A stretch of 6,192 bases of DNA from CAZVJA01 sp964626885 (GCA_964626885.1 CAZVJA010000272.1:1-6192), one strand, 5' to 3'; numbered from the stretch's first letter, positions 1-6,049 are shown. The notes: generated by a model from the letters alone, not told the origin. Translations and numbers: made by a program.

Positions 1-189
1 GCGGACGGAACGAACCTGATCGTCACCTCCGCCGATTACATTAACGCGACACCGGAACTCGAAATGATGCTCGCGACCTATCGGAGCGACTACCCCGAGC
101 GGCCGTCGGTCCTGTACACCTCGGGCCGCATCGCTCCCGACGCGCAAACCGTCTTCCGCGCTGCGGGAATTCAGCTGCTCCAACGCTGA
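1..189 (+). CDS. 3' end of an unidentified protein (partial)
   Basis: An open frame runs from the first base to a TGA at 187-189, giving the last 62 residues of a protein whose start lies outside the window. The codons are GC-rich, like those of the neighbouring genes. The fragment reads as alternating strands and helices: a hydrophobic strand (NLIVTSA), a helix (PELEMMLATYRSDYPE), a strand (PSVLYTSGR), a helix around PDAQTVFRAAG and a short final strand (IQLLQR). This resembles the second half of a response-regulator receiver-like or other Rossmann-like domain. No catalytic or phosphorylation residue is visible in the part present, so the family is not assigned. It could equally be the tail of a larger HEAT-repeat or sensor protein. 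A strong inverted repeat begins 22 bp after the stop. Coding status is fairly sure; function is unknown. Confidence 0.6.
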   Translation, partial: ADGTNLIVTSADYINATPELEMMLATYRSDYPERPSVLYTSGRIAPDAQTVFRAAGIQLLQR

Positions 190-211
190 CGCCGCGCCGC
201 TCACGGAATGG

Positions 212-285
212 GTGGCACGCCCTGAGTCCCCGAAGGGCGTGGCGGAAACAGAGACCACGCCCTTCCTTGCGTCAGGGCGTGCCAC
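212..285. repeat. Nested inverted repeat (dyad of dyads) downstream of the first gene
   Basis: The outer arms, 212-225 and 272-285, are a perfect 14-bp inverted repeat (gtggcacgccctga). After a mismatched 6-base spacer on each side, the inner arms 232-242 and 255-265 are a perfect 11-bp inverted repeat (gaagggcgtgg), with a 12-base apical loop at 243-254. Each half is also a smaller palindrome, because the word cacgccct occurs four times in alternating orientation: 216-223, 234-241, 256-263 and 274-281. The RNA or single strand could therefore fold as one long hairpin or as two tandem short ones. No U-run follows, so a standard intrinsic terminator is not supported, although the structure could still slow or protect transcript ends. 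It is most likely a dispersed palindromic intergenic repeat. Confidence 0.75.
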
Positions 286-330
286 ACTCGCGCTGCTTCC
301 ATGCCGCTCGCGGCTTAGCGGTTCTATTTA

Positions 331-370
331 TTCGCCCCCGACACTTGTTATTCCCCCTCGACACTTGGCA
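331..370. repeat. Two 20-bp direct repeat units upstream of the first isomerase gene
   Basis: Units at 331-350 and 351-370 match at about 16 of 20 positions. The 9-base core cgacacttg is identical in both (339-347 and 359-367), exactly 20 bp apart. A 6-bp GC-rich stem follows (368-373 with 380-385, loop 374-379). The tandem lies about 85-120 bp upstream of the ATG at 454, where an operator could sit, but no regulator is known to me for this word. The repeat is certain; a regulatory role is a guess. Confidence 0.35.
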
Positions 371-453
371 CCGCCCACTCGGTGCGCCATCATGGAGATT
401 CGTGCCATCCGGCTTGAACCGCTTCATCAAGTCCGCAATTCCAGGTTGGGTCC

Positions 454-1410
454 ATGTCGATTGAAATCTCGCGGCGCGGCTTGCTCTCCGCGGCCGGGGC
501 TGTGGTGAGCGCCGGTGTGGCTAGTGCCGTTTGTCCATCGTTGAAAGCAGATGATTCGCGTCGCAGTCAGGCTGAGCCGTTCGGGTACTGCTTCAATACC
601 GCCACCATTCGCGGGCAGGGGCTCGACCTCCCGTCGGAGATCGATCTGATCGGGCGCGCTGGATATCACGGCATCGAACCGTGGATTCGCGAGATCGAGC
701 AATACGCGAGCAACGGCGGTTCGTTGAAAGACTTGAAAAAGAGGATCAGCGACCAGGGGCTGGCCGCGCAGAGCGCGATCGGCTTCGCACAGTGGATCGT
801 CGATGACGACGCGAAACGGACCGCCGGGTTGGAGCAGGCGAAAAAAGACATGGATCTCGTGCGGCAGATCGGCGGCACGCGAATCGCCGCCCCGCCGGCA
901 GGCGCGAACGATCAGGGGCCGGTCGATCTGCACAAAGCCGCCGAACGTTACCGGGCACTGCTCGAACTCGGCGAAAAAATGGGAGTCGTGCCGCAACTGG
1001 AAGTGTGGGGATTCTCAAAGTCGCTCTCTCGACTGAGCGAGTGCACGTTCGTGGCGGTCGAATCGGGGCACAAGGATGCCTCCCTGCTGCTCGACGTCTA
1101 TCACCTCTACAAGGGGGGCTCGCAGTTCGACGGCCTGCGGATGATCAACGGAAACGCGATGCACGCGATCCACGTCAACGACTACCCCGCCGAACCGTCA
1201 CGGGAGGCCATCAACGACGCCGCCCGCGTTTATCCTGGAGATGGAGTCGCCCCGCTGGGAGAAGTGTTGCGGACGCTGCGCGACATCGGCTTCCGCGGCA
1301 TGCTGTCGCTGGAGGTCTTCAATCGCGACTACTGGAAGCAAGACCCGGCGAAGGTCGTGCAGACCGGCATCGAGAAGATGCGCGCGGCAGTGCACAAGGC
1401 GCTCGCGTGA
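454..1410 (+). CDS. Tat-exported sugar phosphate isomerase/epimerase family protein
   Basis: This 318-residue protein belongs to the xylose-isomerase-like TIM-barrel superfamily (AP-endonuclease-2 fold), whose members interconvert or dehydrate sugars, inosose or hydroxypyruvate with a bound divalent metal. Residues 1-25 form a twin-arginine signal (R7-R8 in SRRGLLS, then a hydrophobic stretch ending ASA), so it is probably exported folded. The barrel fills about 42-318. Likely metal ligands are E183 (in LEVWG), D214 (LLLDVYH, with H217), H240 (IHVND) and E287 (LSLEV). R258 in RVYPGDG is a conserved substrate-side position in relatives. Length is normal for the family. The ATG at 454 puts the twin arginine at the N-terminus, which supports this start, although only a weak AGG precedes it. 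The stop faces the next gene tail to tail. The exact substrate cannot be told from sequence. Confidence 0.88.
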   Translation: MSIEISRRGLLSAAGAVVSAGVASAVCPSLKADDSRRSQAEPFGYCFNTATIRGQGLDLPSEIDLIGRAGYHGIEPWIREIEQYASNGGSLKDLKKRISDQGLAAQSAIGFAQWIVDDDAKRTAGLEQAKKDMDLVRQIGGTRIAAPPAGANDQGPVDLHKAAERYRALLELGEKMGVVPQLEVWGFSKSLSRLSECTFVAVESGHKDASLLLDVYHLYKGGSQFDGLRMINGNAMHAIHVNDYPAEPSREAINDAARVYPGDGVAPLGEVLRTLRDIGFRGMLSLEVFNRDYWKQDPAKVVQTGIEKMRAAVHKALA

Positions 1411-1423
1411 CGATACACGACGA

Positions 1424-2386
1424 TCACAACAACGTGCGGAAGTATTTCAGATCCGCAGCCGTCTGGTCGAGGCATTCCTGAGTGTTCAGGTCGCGGAAGC
1501 TGTTGCCCCCCTTGTATTCGCTGTGCAGCGAATAAATGCCCGAGAAGCCGATCGACTTGAGGATCGCGACGAACTCCGGAAGCGGAGCGAAGCCGTCGGC
1601 GATCGGCATTTTGCGGACCTTCCAGCGCATCTGGCCTTTGTCGTCACGGCCGACCTGCACCCACTCGAAGTTCTTGACGGAGCAGAGAGCGATCCACGGC
1701 GCGAGGAGATCAAGCCCCTGCCGCCAGCCGTCGCCGCCCCCTTCGAGCGACATATGCATCGGGTCAACATACGCGCCGACCTCACTGGGTGAGATGTCCT
1801 GAATCAGTTGATAAAGCTGCGTGCCGTGCGAGGGGATCGTGTCGCCCGAATGAATGTGCACGCAGGGAAGCACCCCATGTTTGGCCGCCAGCTTGGCGAT
1901 CCGGCCGACCCGCGCGCGAATGTCGGCCATCTGTGCTTTCAGAGTGCCAAATTGCGAGTAGCGGAAATAACCGAGCTTCACCCGTGTGATTCCCTGCTCG
2001 CCGCAGACTGCAAGCAGCTTTTCCGCTTCAGGGTTCACGTCGGTGATGTTGGTGGTGAGGAACAGAATCGCGGTTCCGGCGTTGTGCGCGGCTTGCACTG
2101 CCTGCGGCAGTTCGGCCGGTGCCCGTTCGGGTGGAATATGCCCGCCGGGGCGGACCGTCAGATCGAGCCCATCGAGGCCGATGTGTTTGAACAGTCGACA
2201 GACCTCGGCGACCGGCTTGTCCTGAAAGCTTTCGCTGAAGGCGGCGATCTTTGGAGCCGCTTTCGACTGCGCTGGTTCCGCGGCGCGCGAGTCACGTCCA
2301 TTCGCGACGGCGGCCCCCGCTGCCGCGATTCCAAGAGCCGAACTGGAGACATGCTGCAAGAACTCTCGGCGGTCAATCGGTGGCAT
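1424..2386 (-). CDS. Tat-exported sugar phosphate isomerase/epimerase family protein, divergent paralogue
   Basis: This 320-residue protein has a twin-arginine signal (DRREFLQ, R6-R7, then an Ala-rich hydrophobic stretch to about residue 29) and a xylose-isomerase-like TIM barrel from about 46. It aligns by eye with the convergent neighbour: VDPMH (D208, H211) matches LDVYH, and DGFAPLPEF...IGFSGIYSL (264-287) matches DGVAPLGEV...IGFRGMLSL. The other metal positions differ. The first Glu is replaced in PCVHIHSGD (H177, H179), the HVND motif by SVKNF (K238), and the last Glu by LHSEY (H288, with E290 two residues on). A His/Asp metal site or a different chemistry is therefore possible. AGGA at 2393-2396 lies 6 bases before the ATG, supporting this start. 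It follows the membrane TPR gene by 37 bp beyond that gene's stop codon region and probably shares its transcript. The substrate is unknown. Confidence 0.87.
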   Translation of the reverse strand: MPPIDRREFLQHVSSSALGIAAAGAAVANGRDSRAAEPAQSKAAPKIAAFSESFQDKPVAEVCRLFKHIGLDGLDLTVRPGGHIPPERAPAELPQAVQAAHNAGTAILFLTTNITDVNPEAEKLLAVCGEQGITRVKLGYFRYSQFGTLKAQMADIRARVGRIAKLAAKHGVLPCVHIHSGDTIPSHGTQLYQLIQDISPSEVGAYVDPMHMSLEGGGDGWRQGLDLLAPWIALCSVKNFEWVQVGRDDKGQMRWKVRKMPIADGFAPLPEFVAILKSIGFSGIYSLHSEYKGGNSFRDLNTQECLDQTAADLKYFRTLL

Positions 2387-2392
2387 GGCGAT

Positions 2393-2396
2393 TCCT
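2393..2396 (-). promoter_or_regulatory. Ribosome binding site of the second isomerase-like gene
   Basis: Read on the minus strand this is AGGA, 6 bases before the ATG at 2384-2386. It is one of the few clear Shine-Dalgarno matches in the window and fixes the start at the residue that puts the twin-arginine motif at the N-terminus. Confidence 0.55.
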
Positions 2397-2425
2397 GTGA
2401 GTTTTTCTATGGGGGAATGGCAGCT

Positions 2426-3259
2426 TTATGAAGGGAGTTTCCTCAGCAACCTGCGGGCCTTGCTTTTCCACATTCCCTGCTGCCGGGCGATGGCCTTCGG
2501 GCTGCCGTTGATGTCCAGGAGCATCGCCTGTAAGTGGCCGCGCGCCTCCGCGGACGAGCCTTGCTGCGCGCAGATCGTCGCCAGCAGATAGACTCCCTCG
2601 GGATGCCGCCACCGCTTCACATGCTTTTCGAAATGAACGCGGGCCTCGTCTTGTCGCGACATCGAACAGAGCACGCGCCCGTAGGCGAGCGAGACATCTC
2701 CGAACTTGTATTGCGGGTCGAGCTGCAGCAGTTTTTGCAGGCGCGAGAGCGCCGTCTCGAACTGCTTGAATTCGATGTTCACCAGCGACGCGCCCCACAG
2801 CGCTTGCAGATTCTCCGGCTCCTTGGCGAGGGCTTTGTCGTAGGACTGCCCCGCGCGCTCCAGGCTGCCGGCATCGCGCAACGCGTCACCAAGTTGAATG
2901 TGATGGTACGGATTTCCGATCTGCACCGCCGCTGATTCGAGCCGGTGCAGTTCTTTGCTCTTGAACCACTTCCTCAGGAACTTCGGCGCCCGAAACTCGT
3001 TGCTGGGAAGCCAGCGAACAAGGAAGTAGATGATCGACCCGAAGGGATGAAAGACCAGAATCAGCCACATCCAAACGTAGCGGTCCGGATCTTTGCGGAC
3101 GCATTCCACCAGCATCCAGATCATGAAGACCATGTACGCCAGGGTCAGCAGCCCGAACGCGGGACCGAACAGCAGGTGGAATGGCGAAAAATAGAACGGG
3201 TGCGGAAAGCCGACCGATGGGTCGTATGTCTCGGCGTCCTGAGCGAAGAGGAAAAGCAT
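2426..3259 (-). CDS. Two-helix membrane protein with C-terminal tetratricopeptide repeats
   Basis: The protein has 277 residues from the ATG at 3257-3259. Two strongly hydrophobic segments, about 27-51 (FHLLFGPAFGLL onward) and 61-81 (YVWMWLILVFHPFG onward), form a membrane hairpin joined by a short charged loop (VRKDPDRY). The pattern resembles the short N-terminal membrane modules seen in many bacterial envelope proteins. About four TPR-like units follow at roughly 117-150, 151-184, 188-220 and 221-253, with typical A/G/L positions such as LGDALRDAGSLERAGQSYDKAL. The tail is basic (MWKSKARRLLRK). TPRs bind other proteins, so a scaffold at the membrane is likely; no enzyme motif is present. 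An in-frame ATG at 3302-3304 would add 15 residues, but that stretch uses AGA and TTA codons unlike the gene body, so the inner start is preferred. The stop lies 39 bp before the isomerase-like gene. Confidence 0.78.
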   Translation of the reverse strand: MLFLFAQDAETYDPSVGFPHPFYFSPFHLLFGPAFGLLTLAYMVFMIWMLVECVRKDPDRYVWMWLILVFHPFGSIIYFLVRWLPSNEFRAPKFLRKWFKSKELHRLESAAVQIGNPYHHIQLGDALRDAGSLERAGQSYDKALAKEPENLQALWGASLVNIEFKQFETALSRLQKLLQLDPQYKFGDVSLAYGRVLCSMSRQDEARVHFEKHVKRWRHPEGVYLLATICAQQGSSAEARGHLQAMLLDINGSPKAIARQQGMWKSKARRLLRKLPS

Positions 3260-3369
3260 GAGAGAGCCCGGCTTCGATAAGACCGCGACAAATCTACCAC
3301 GCATCCACGGGAGTTCCGCTTCCCGGGTGGCTTATTCTGGCAGAAACAGAGGCGAATTTCATCACCGAT

Positions 3370-3418
3370 GGTTTCAAAACCGGGAGCGTCGCCCTCCCAA
3401 ATGCAGAGTTTTGAAACC
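3370..3418. repeat. Short copy (49 bp) of the GGTTTCAAAAC palindromic repeat
   Basis: Perfect 11-bp inverted repeats, ggtttcaaaac (3370-3380) and gttttgaaacc (3408-3418), bound the element. Inside, gggag (3382-3386) pairs with ctccc (3394-3398) across a 7-base loop. Read on the minus strand, its first 36 bases (3418 down to 3383) match 33 of 36 bases of the left part of the longer copy at 3968-4003, after which it jumps straight to the other end. It therefore looks like an internally deleted copy in the opposite orientation. It sits between the stop of the small gene and the start of the TPR gene; the rest of 3260-3471 shows nothing further. Confidence 0.8.
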
Positions 3419-3471
3419 GCCTCCACCAGCGTGGCTCCCGCGCGCAAGATCGAGGCAACAACAAGGATCTG

Positions 3472-3777
3472 TTAAGAGAGACGTAGGTGTTGGATGTCGT
3501 GGTCGCGCATCCATTCGAGCCACGCTTCCTGTTCCTCGGTGAGTTCAATTTCCGTACTGGCGGCGCTGTCGAGCGGCGAGACGATGCGGATCACGCCGTC
3601 GTCGAGTAGCCGCTGCACGTCTTCGCGGCGGACCCACCATTCTCCCGGTCCGAGCTTCTCCGGCGCTCCCGGTTCGCCGGGCGAGGTGCAGAAATAAGTG
3701 ATGTCGTGCCGAAAGCGATCCGGCATGCGAAACGGCTCGAGTTCTGGCTGTGCGAGGGAATAGACGAACACGGGCAT
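3472..3777 (-). CDS. Small soluble protein of unknown function
   Basis: I do not recognise this 101-residue protein. It has no signal peptide or membrane segment and should be cytoplasmic. The N-terminus MPVFVYSLAQPELEPFRMPD looks like a beta-strand followed by a loop. A Pro/Gly-rich stretch at 32-46 leads into EWWVRREDVQRLLDDGVIRIV (46-66), a helix-strand unit that could be a small wHTH-like or alpha/beta piece. The C-terminal third is acidic (EIELTEEQEAWLEWM, 76-90), probably a helix. The residue mix is ordinary for a real protein, with no low-complexity or repeat-derived sequence, and codons are GC-rich like the neighbours, which is why it is called. No clear Shine-Dalgarno site precedes the ATG. 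It is flanked by two copies of the same palindromic repeat and shares no obvious operon, as the lactonase gene upstream ends 319 bp away. Confidence 0.6.
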   Translation of the reverse strand: MPVFVYSLAQPELEPFRMPDRFRHDITYFCTSPGEPGAPEKLGPGEWWVRREDVQRLLDDGVIRIVSPLDSAASTEIELTEEQEAWLEWMRDHDIQHLRLS

Positions 3778-3795
3778 GATGGAACTCGAATCAGG

Positions 3796-3963
3796 GAAGC
3801 ACGAAAGATGAAAAAAGCACCCATCCCGAATGTCGAAGGAAGCACAAAGCTCAAAGCACGACTTCAGTCGATTTCACAGACTGACTCCTGATGACCGACT
3901 GCTCGTCGATTCACTTCTCAAATTCGTTTTGGACTTCGTGCTTCGGATTTCCTTCGTCATTCG
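3796..3963. repeat. Degenerate AGCAC/GTGCT word tract with inverted halves
   Basis: This is part of the 319-bp gene-free stretch 3778-4096. On the + strand AGCAC occurs at 3798-3802, 3816-3820, 3841-3845 and 3855-3859. The inverse word GTGCT follows at 3938-3942 and again at 4085-4089 and 4092-4096. Longer inverted pairs link the halves: gaagcacgaa (3796-3805) with ttcgtgcttc (3935-3944), perfect; and cgaatgtcgaaggaa (3827-3841) with ttccttcgtcattcg (3949-3963), 14 of 15. No plausible protein is encoded. The tract looks like decayed, repeatedly duplicated intergenic sequence; its role is unknown. Confidence 0.55.
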
Positions 3964-3965
3964 AA

Positions 3966-4079
3966 GTGGTTTCAAAACCTTGTATTTGGGAGGGCGACGC
4001 TCCGTCGGAGCCGCCACAACGCGAGACTTTCGGTCACAGCGGCTCGGCGGGAGCCTCGCCCTCCCAGTTTTGAAACCAC
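3966..4079. repeat. Full-length copy (114 bp) of the GTGGTTTCAAAAC palindromic repeat
   Basis: The terminal inverted repeats are perfect over 13 bp: gtggtttcaaaac (3966-3978) and gttttgaaaccac (4067-4079). A second, longer inverted pair lies inside: 3987-4013 and 4040-4066 match at 23 of 27 positions (tgggagggcga outermost). The centre, 4014-4039, is unpaired. The whole element can fold into a long stem. No target-site duplication is visible in the flanks (ttcgaa on the left, ctgtag on the right). The GC-rich core resembles repeats common between planctomycete genes, as I remember them. No protein is encoded, so any movement would need a transposase elsewhere in the genome. The right end lies 17 bp from the stop codon of the lactonase-family gene. 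Confidence 0.85.
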
Positions 4080-4096
4080 CTGTAGTGCTTCGTGCT

Positions 4097-5134
4097 TTAC
4101 CACCCTGCGCCTTTCGTCGAGGTCTTCACCCGGCAGATGTACATGTCGGCGCAGATGTAGAGGACGCTGCCGTCGCTTCCCCAGCCGCAGTTGGCGGTCG
4201 CTTCTCCGGTGTCAATTCGGCCGAGCGCCATGCCATCGGGCGCGAAGATGTGCACGCCTCCCGGTCCGGTGGCGAACAGGTTGCCGTGCTTGTCGACCTT
4301 CATGCCGTCGGGAAGTCCGGGGAACTTGCCGACCATCTTCGTGACATCGGCGAAGACGTGACCCTCGCCGAGCGTGCCGTCTTCGAGGACGGGGAACGCT
4401 TTCCAGATCGCCGCCTTCGGATCGGACTGCGCGACGTAGAGCGTTTTCTCATCGGGAGAGAACGCGATGCCGTTGGGGCGGGTCATCTCTTTGGTGAGCA
4501 GCGTCAGCTTGCCCTCTTTCGAGAGGCGATAGACGCCGCAGAAGTCGAGTTCGCGACGCGGGTCGTCGGCTCCCTGCGGCAGGCCGTAGGGGGGATCGGT
4601 GAAGTAGAGGTCGCCGTTCGATTTGAACGCGCCGTCATTGGGGCTGTTGAGACGTTTCCCTTCGTAGTTGTCGACGAGGGTTCGCTTGCCGCCGCCGTTG
4701 GTGAGGACAGACACACGTCGATCGCCATGCTCACAGGAGACCAACTGACCCTTCGAGTCGACGAGCAGGCCGTTCGAACCGGGCTCCTTGCCGTAGTCGA
4801 CGAAGCCGGTGTAGCCCGAGGGTTTGAGAAATACGGAGACGCCGTCCCCTTCCTTCCATTGCATCACCTGATTACGAATGACGTCTGAGAAGAGGAGAGA
4901 GCCTCCCTCCTTGTTCTTGACCCAGACGGGGCCTTCCGCCCATTCGAATCCTGAGCCGAGCACTTCGATTTTCGCGTCGGAGGGAATCAATTCATCCAGT
5001 CGCGGGTCAAATCGTTCGATATGCCCCAGCGAAGGGAAGTTGAGCGTGTTCTGCGCCCGCGCGGAGCAGGGGAGGCCAACAACCAGAAGCGCCAGCAGGG
5101 CCGGAACGTAACGGGTGAGCGACGGTTTCTTCAT
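4097..5134 (-). CDS. Secreted SMP-30/gluconolactonase family protein
   Basis: The protein has 345 residues from the ATG at 5132-5134. It starts with a Sec signal peptide: basic MKKPSLTR, a hydrophobic core (VPALLALLVVGLP) and a probable cut after ARA at residue 27. The rest is a six-bladed beta-propeller of the SMP-30/gluconolactonase family, whose members hydrolyse aldonolactones using a divalent metal. Matching motifs are WAEGPVW (E67), GSNGLLVD (N121), LNSPNDGAF (N166-D167), YFTDPPYG (D180), RPNGIAFSPD (N221) and GLPDGMKVD (D276); E67, N166 or N221, and D276 fit the family's metal and substrate positions. A GAGGA 8 bases before this ATG supports it over an upstream in-frame ATG at 5231-5233, whose extra 33 residues would bury the signal peptide. 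Periplasmic or outside location is inferred. The lactone substrate is unknown. Confidence 0.9.
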   Translation of the reverse strand: MKKPSLTRYVPALLALLVVGLPCSARAQNTLNFPSLGHIERFDPRLDELIPSDAKIEVLGSGFEWAEGPVWVKNKEGGSLLFSDVIRNQVMQWKEGDGVSVFLKPSGYTGFVDYGKEPGSNGLLVDSKGQLVSCEHGDRRVSVLTNGGGKRTLVDNYEGKRLNSPNDGAFKSNGDLYFTDPPYGLPQGADDPRRELDFCGVYRLSKEGKLTLLTKEMTRPNGIAFSPDEKTLYVAQSDPKAAIWKAFPVLEDGTLGEGHVFADVTKMVGKFPGLPDGMKVDKHGNLFATGPGGVHIFAPDGMALGRIDTGEATANCGWGSDGSVLYICADMYICRVKTSTKGAGW

Positions 5135-5142
5135 CGGGGGTG

Positions 5143-5147
5143 TCCTC
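5143..5147 (-). promoter_or_regulatory. Ribosome binding site that decides the lactonase-family start
   Basis: Read on the minus strand this is GAGGA, 8 bases before the ATG at 5132-5134. It selects the start that exposes the signal peptide rather than the ATG at 5231-5233. Confidence 0.6.
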
Positions 5148-5193
5148 AAAAGGGGCAAGACGTTTCGCTTCGCACGCAGAGTTTTTTTTGTGC

Positions 5194-5210
5194 CACTGGC
5201 TCCGCCAGTG
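5194..5210. repeat. Perfect 7-bp hairpin with 3-base loop upstream of the lactonase gene
   Basis: cactggc (5194-5200) pairs with gccagtg (5204-5210) across a tcc loop. A run of eight T on the + strand (5182-5189) lies beside it, but in the direction in which both flanking genes are read this is a run of A after the hairpin, so it does not make an intrinsic terminator for the upstream methyltransferase gene. A 7-base tandem duplication, ggtgcac at 5220-5226 and 5227-5233, lies next to it. The remainder of 5135-5323 shows nothing clear. Confidence 0.45.
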
Positions 5211-5323
5211 CGGATGAGTGGTGCACGGTGCACATCAAAAAGACAGCCGTTCCATCGTACCGGAATGAGGAGCGATCACAAGTCCTTGGTGAATTCCGAC
5301 ACGGTCATCCCGCGCGATAATTT

Positions 5324-6049
5324 TCATTCGGGTCGAGCAGCCCCCTGCCGCGCCCGCTCGGCGCTCAGCTTGAGGAACGCCTCCTCGTGCTGCTTGAAAC
5401 GCTTCTTGAGCACCAGCCGAATCCATGCCGTGCGGAGATCATCGCATTCCGCGGGAGAGAGCCGCCAATTGAGATCACTCCTGCGAAGTCTGCTCGATAA
5501 CTCGTACAGGCAGACCGCCACCGCGACCGACAGGTTGAAACTTCCGGTGAAGCCGTGCATGGGGATCTGCACGAATCCATCCGCCATGTCGAGGGCCGAT
5601 TTCGAGAGACCGGCGTGTTCCGAACCGAACAGGAGCGCCGTTTTCTGTTGCAGCTCAAGTGCGTCGAGCGGCTGAGCGTCCGGGCGCGGAGTTGTCGCGA
5701 CGATGCGGTAGCCCTGTTCCTTGAGCGCCTCAAGGCAAGCGTGGGTGTTATTGACTTCACCACGATACCGGCGGAGCGTTAGCCACTGAGCCGCGCCCCG
5801 GGCGATATCGCGATTCACGCGGAAGGGATGCTCGTTTTCGATGATGTGCACGTCCTGGATGCCGAAACAGTCGCAACTCCGTAGACAGGCACTGACATTC
5901 TGCCGCAGGTAGATGTCTTCCAGCACGACCGTGAGAGAACGGGTCCGCTCCCGCAGAACCGCTTCAAACCGCTCCAGCTTGTGCTGGCTGACAAACCCGG
6001 AGAGATACGCCAGCAACTCCGGTTCGATCGGATCGGTTTCGGGGGACAC
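5324..6049 (-). CDS. trmH: TrmH-type tRNA (guanosine-2'-O-)-methyltransferase
   Basis: This 241-residue SPOUT-class RNA methyltransferase is most like TrmH, which methylates the ribose of G18 in the D-loop of tRNA using S-adenosylmethionine. The three family motifs are present in order. Motif 1 is LRQNVSACLRSCDCFGIQDV (48-67) with the catalytic Arg at R57. Motif 2 is LLFGSEHAGLS (139-149) with E144. Motif 3 is IPMHGFTGSFNLSVAVAV (162-179) with N172, forming the deep-knot SAM site; it reads SFNLS where SLNVS is more usual. The N-terminal helical part (LERFEAVLRERTRSLTVVLEDI) and the basic C-terminal helix (about 203-228) match TrmH rather than the shorter TrmL. The start is a GTG with GGGAG 5 bases upstream. 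Upstream, 6050-6142 holds no clear promoter. A related SPOUT target on rRNA cannot be excluded. Confidence 0.9.
   Translation of the reverse strand: MSPETDPIEPELLAYLSGFVSQHKLERFEAVLRERTRSLTVVLEDIYLRQNVSACLRSCDCFGIQDVHIIENEHPFRVNRDIARGAAQWLTLRRYRGEVNNTHACLEALKEQGYRIVATTPRPDAQPLDALELQQKTALLFGSEHAGLSKSALDMADGFVQIPMHGFTGSFNLSVAVAVCLYELSSRLRRSDLNWRLSPAECDDLRTAWIRLVLKKRFKQHEEAFLKLSAERARQGAARPE

Noticed and set aside
212..508. A 98-codon + strand frame across the intergenic region
   Set aside because: It starts inside the nested inverted repeat, overlaps the start of the isomerase-like gene in another frame and has no recognisable protein character.
520..540. Lipoprotein signal in the first isomerase-like protein (Cys at residue 27)
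   Set aside because: The residues before the Cys (ASAV) do not fit a lipobox, which needs a small residue at -1 and a Leu-like residue at -3. A Tat cut after ASA is more likely.
1808..2431. A 207-codon open frame on the + strand
   Set aside because: It is antisense to the second isomerase-like gene and explained by high GC content; the minus-strand frame has the Tat signal and TIM-barrel motifs.
3891..4073. A 60-codon + strand frame ending in SAGASPSQF
   Set aside because: The second half is simply the translated palindromic repeat. Peptides of this kind arise wherever such repeats are read as coding and are not real genes.
3830..4888. A 352-codon open frame on the + strand
   Set aside because: It runs antisense to the lactonase-family gene and through the 114-bp repeat. 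Its translation is Val/Ala/Arg/Glu-rich shadow sequence without any family motif, whereas the opposite strand has a signal peptide and full SMP-30 motifs.
5182..5210. T-run plus hairpin as an intrinsic terminator
   Set aside because: The T-run precedes the hairpin on the + strand, and on the minus strand, the direction of both flanking genes, it becomes an A-run. The order is wrong for termination of either transcript.
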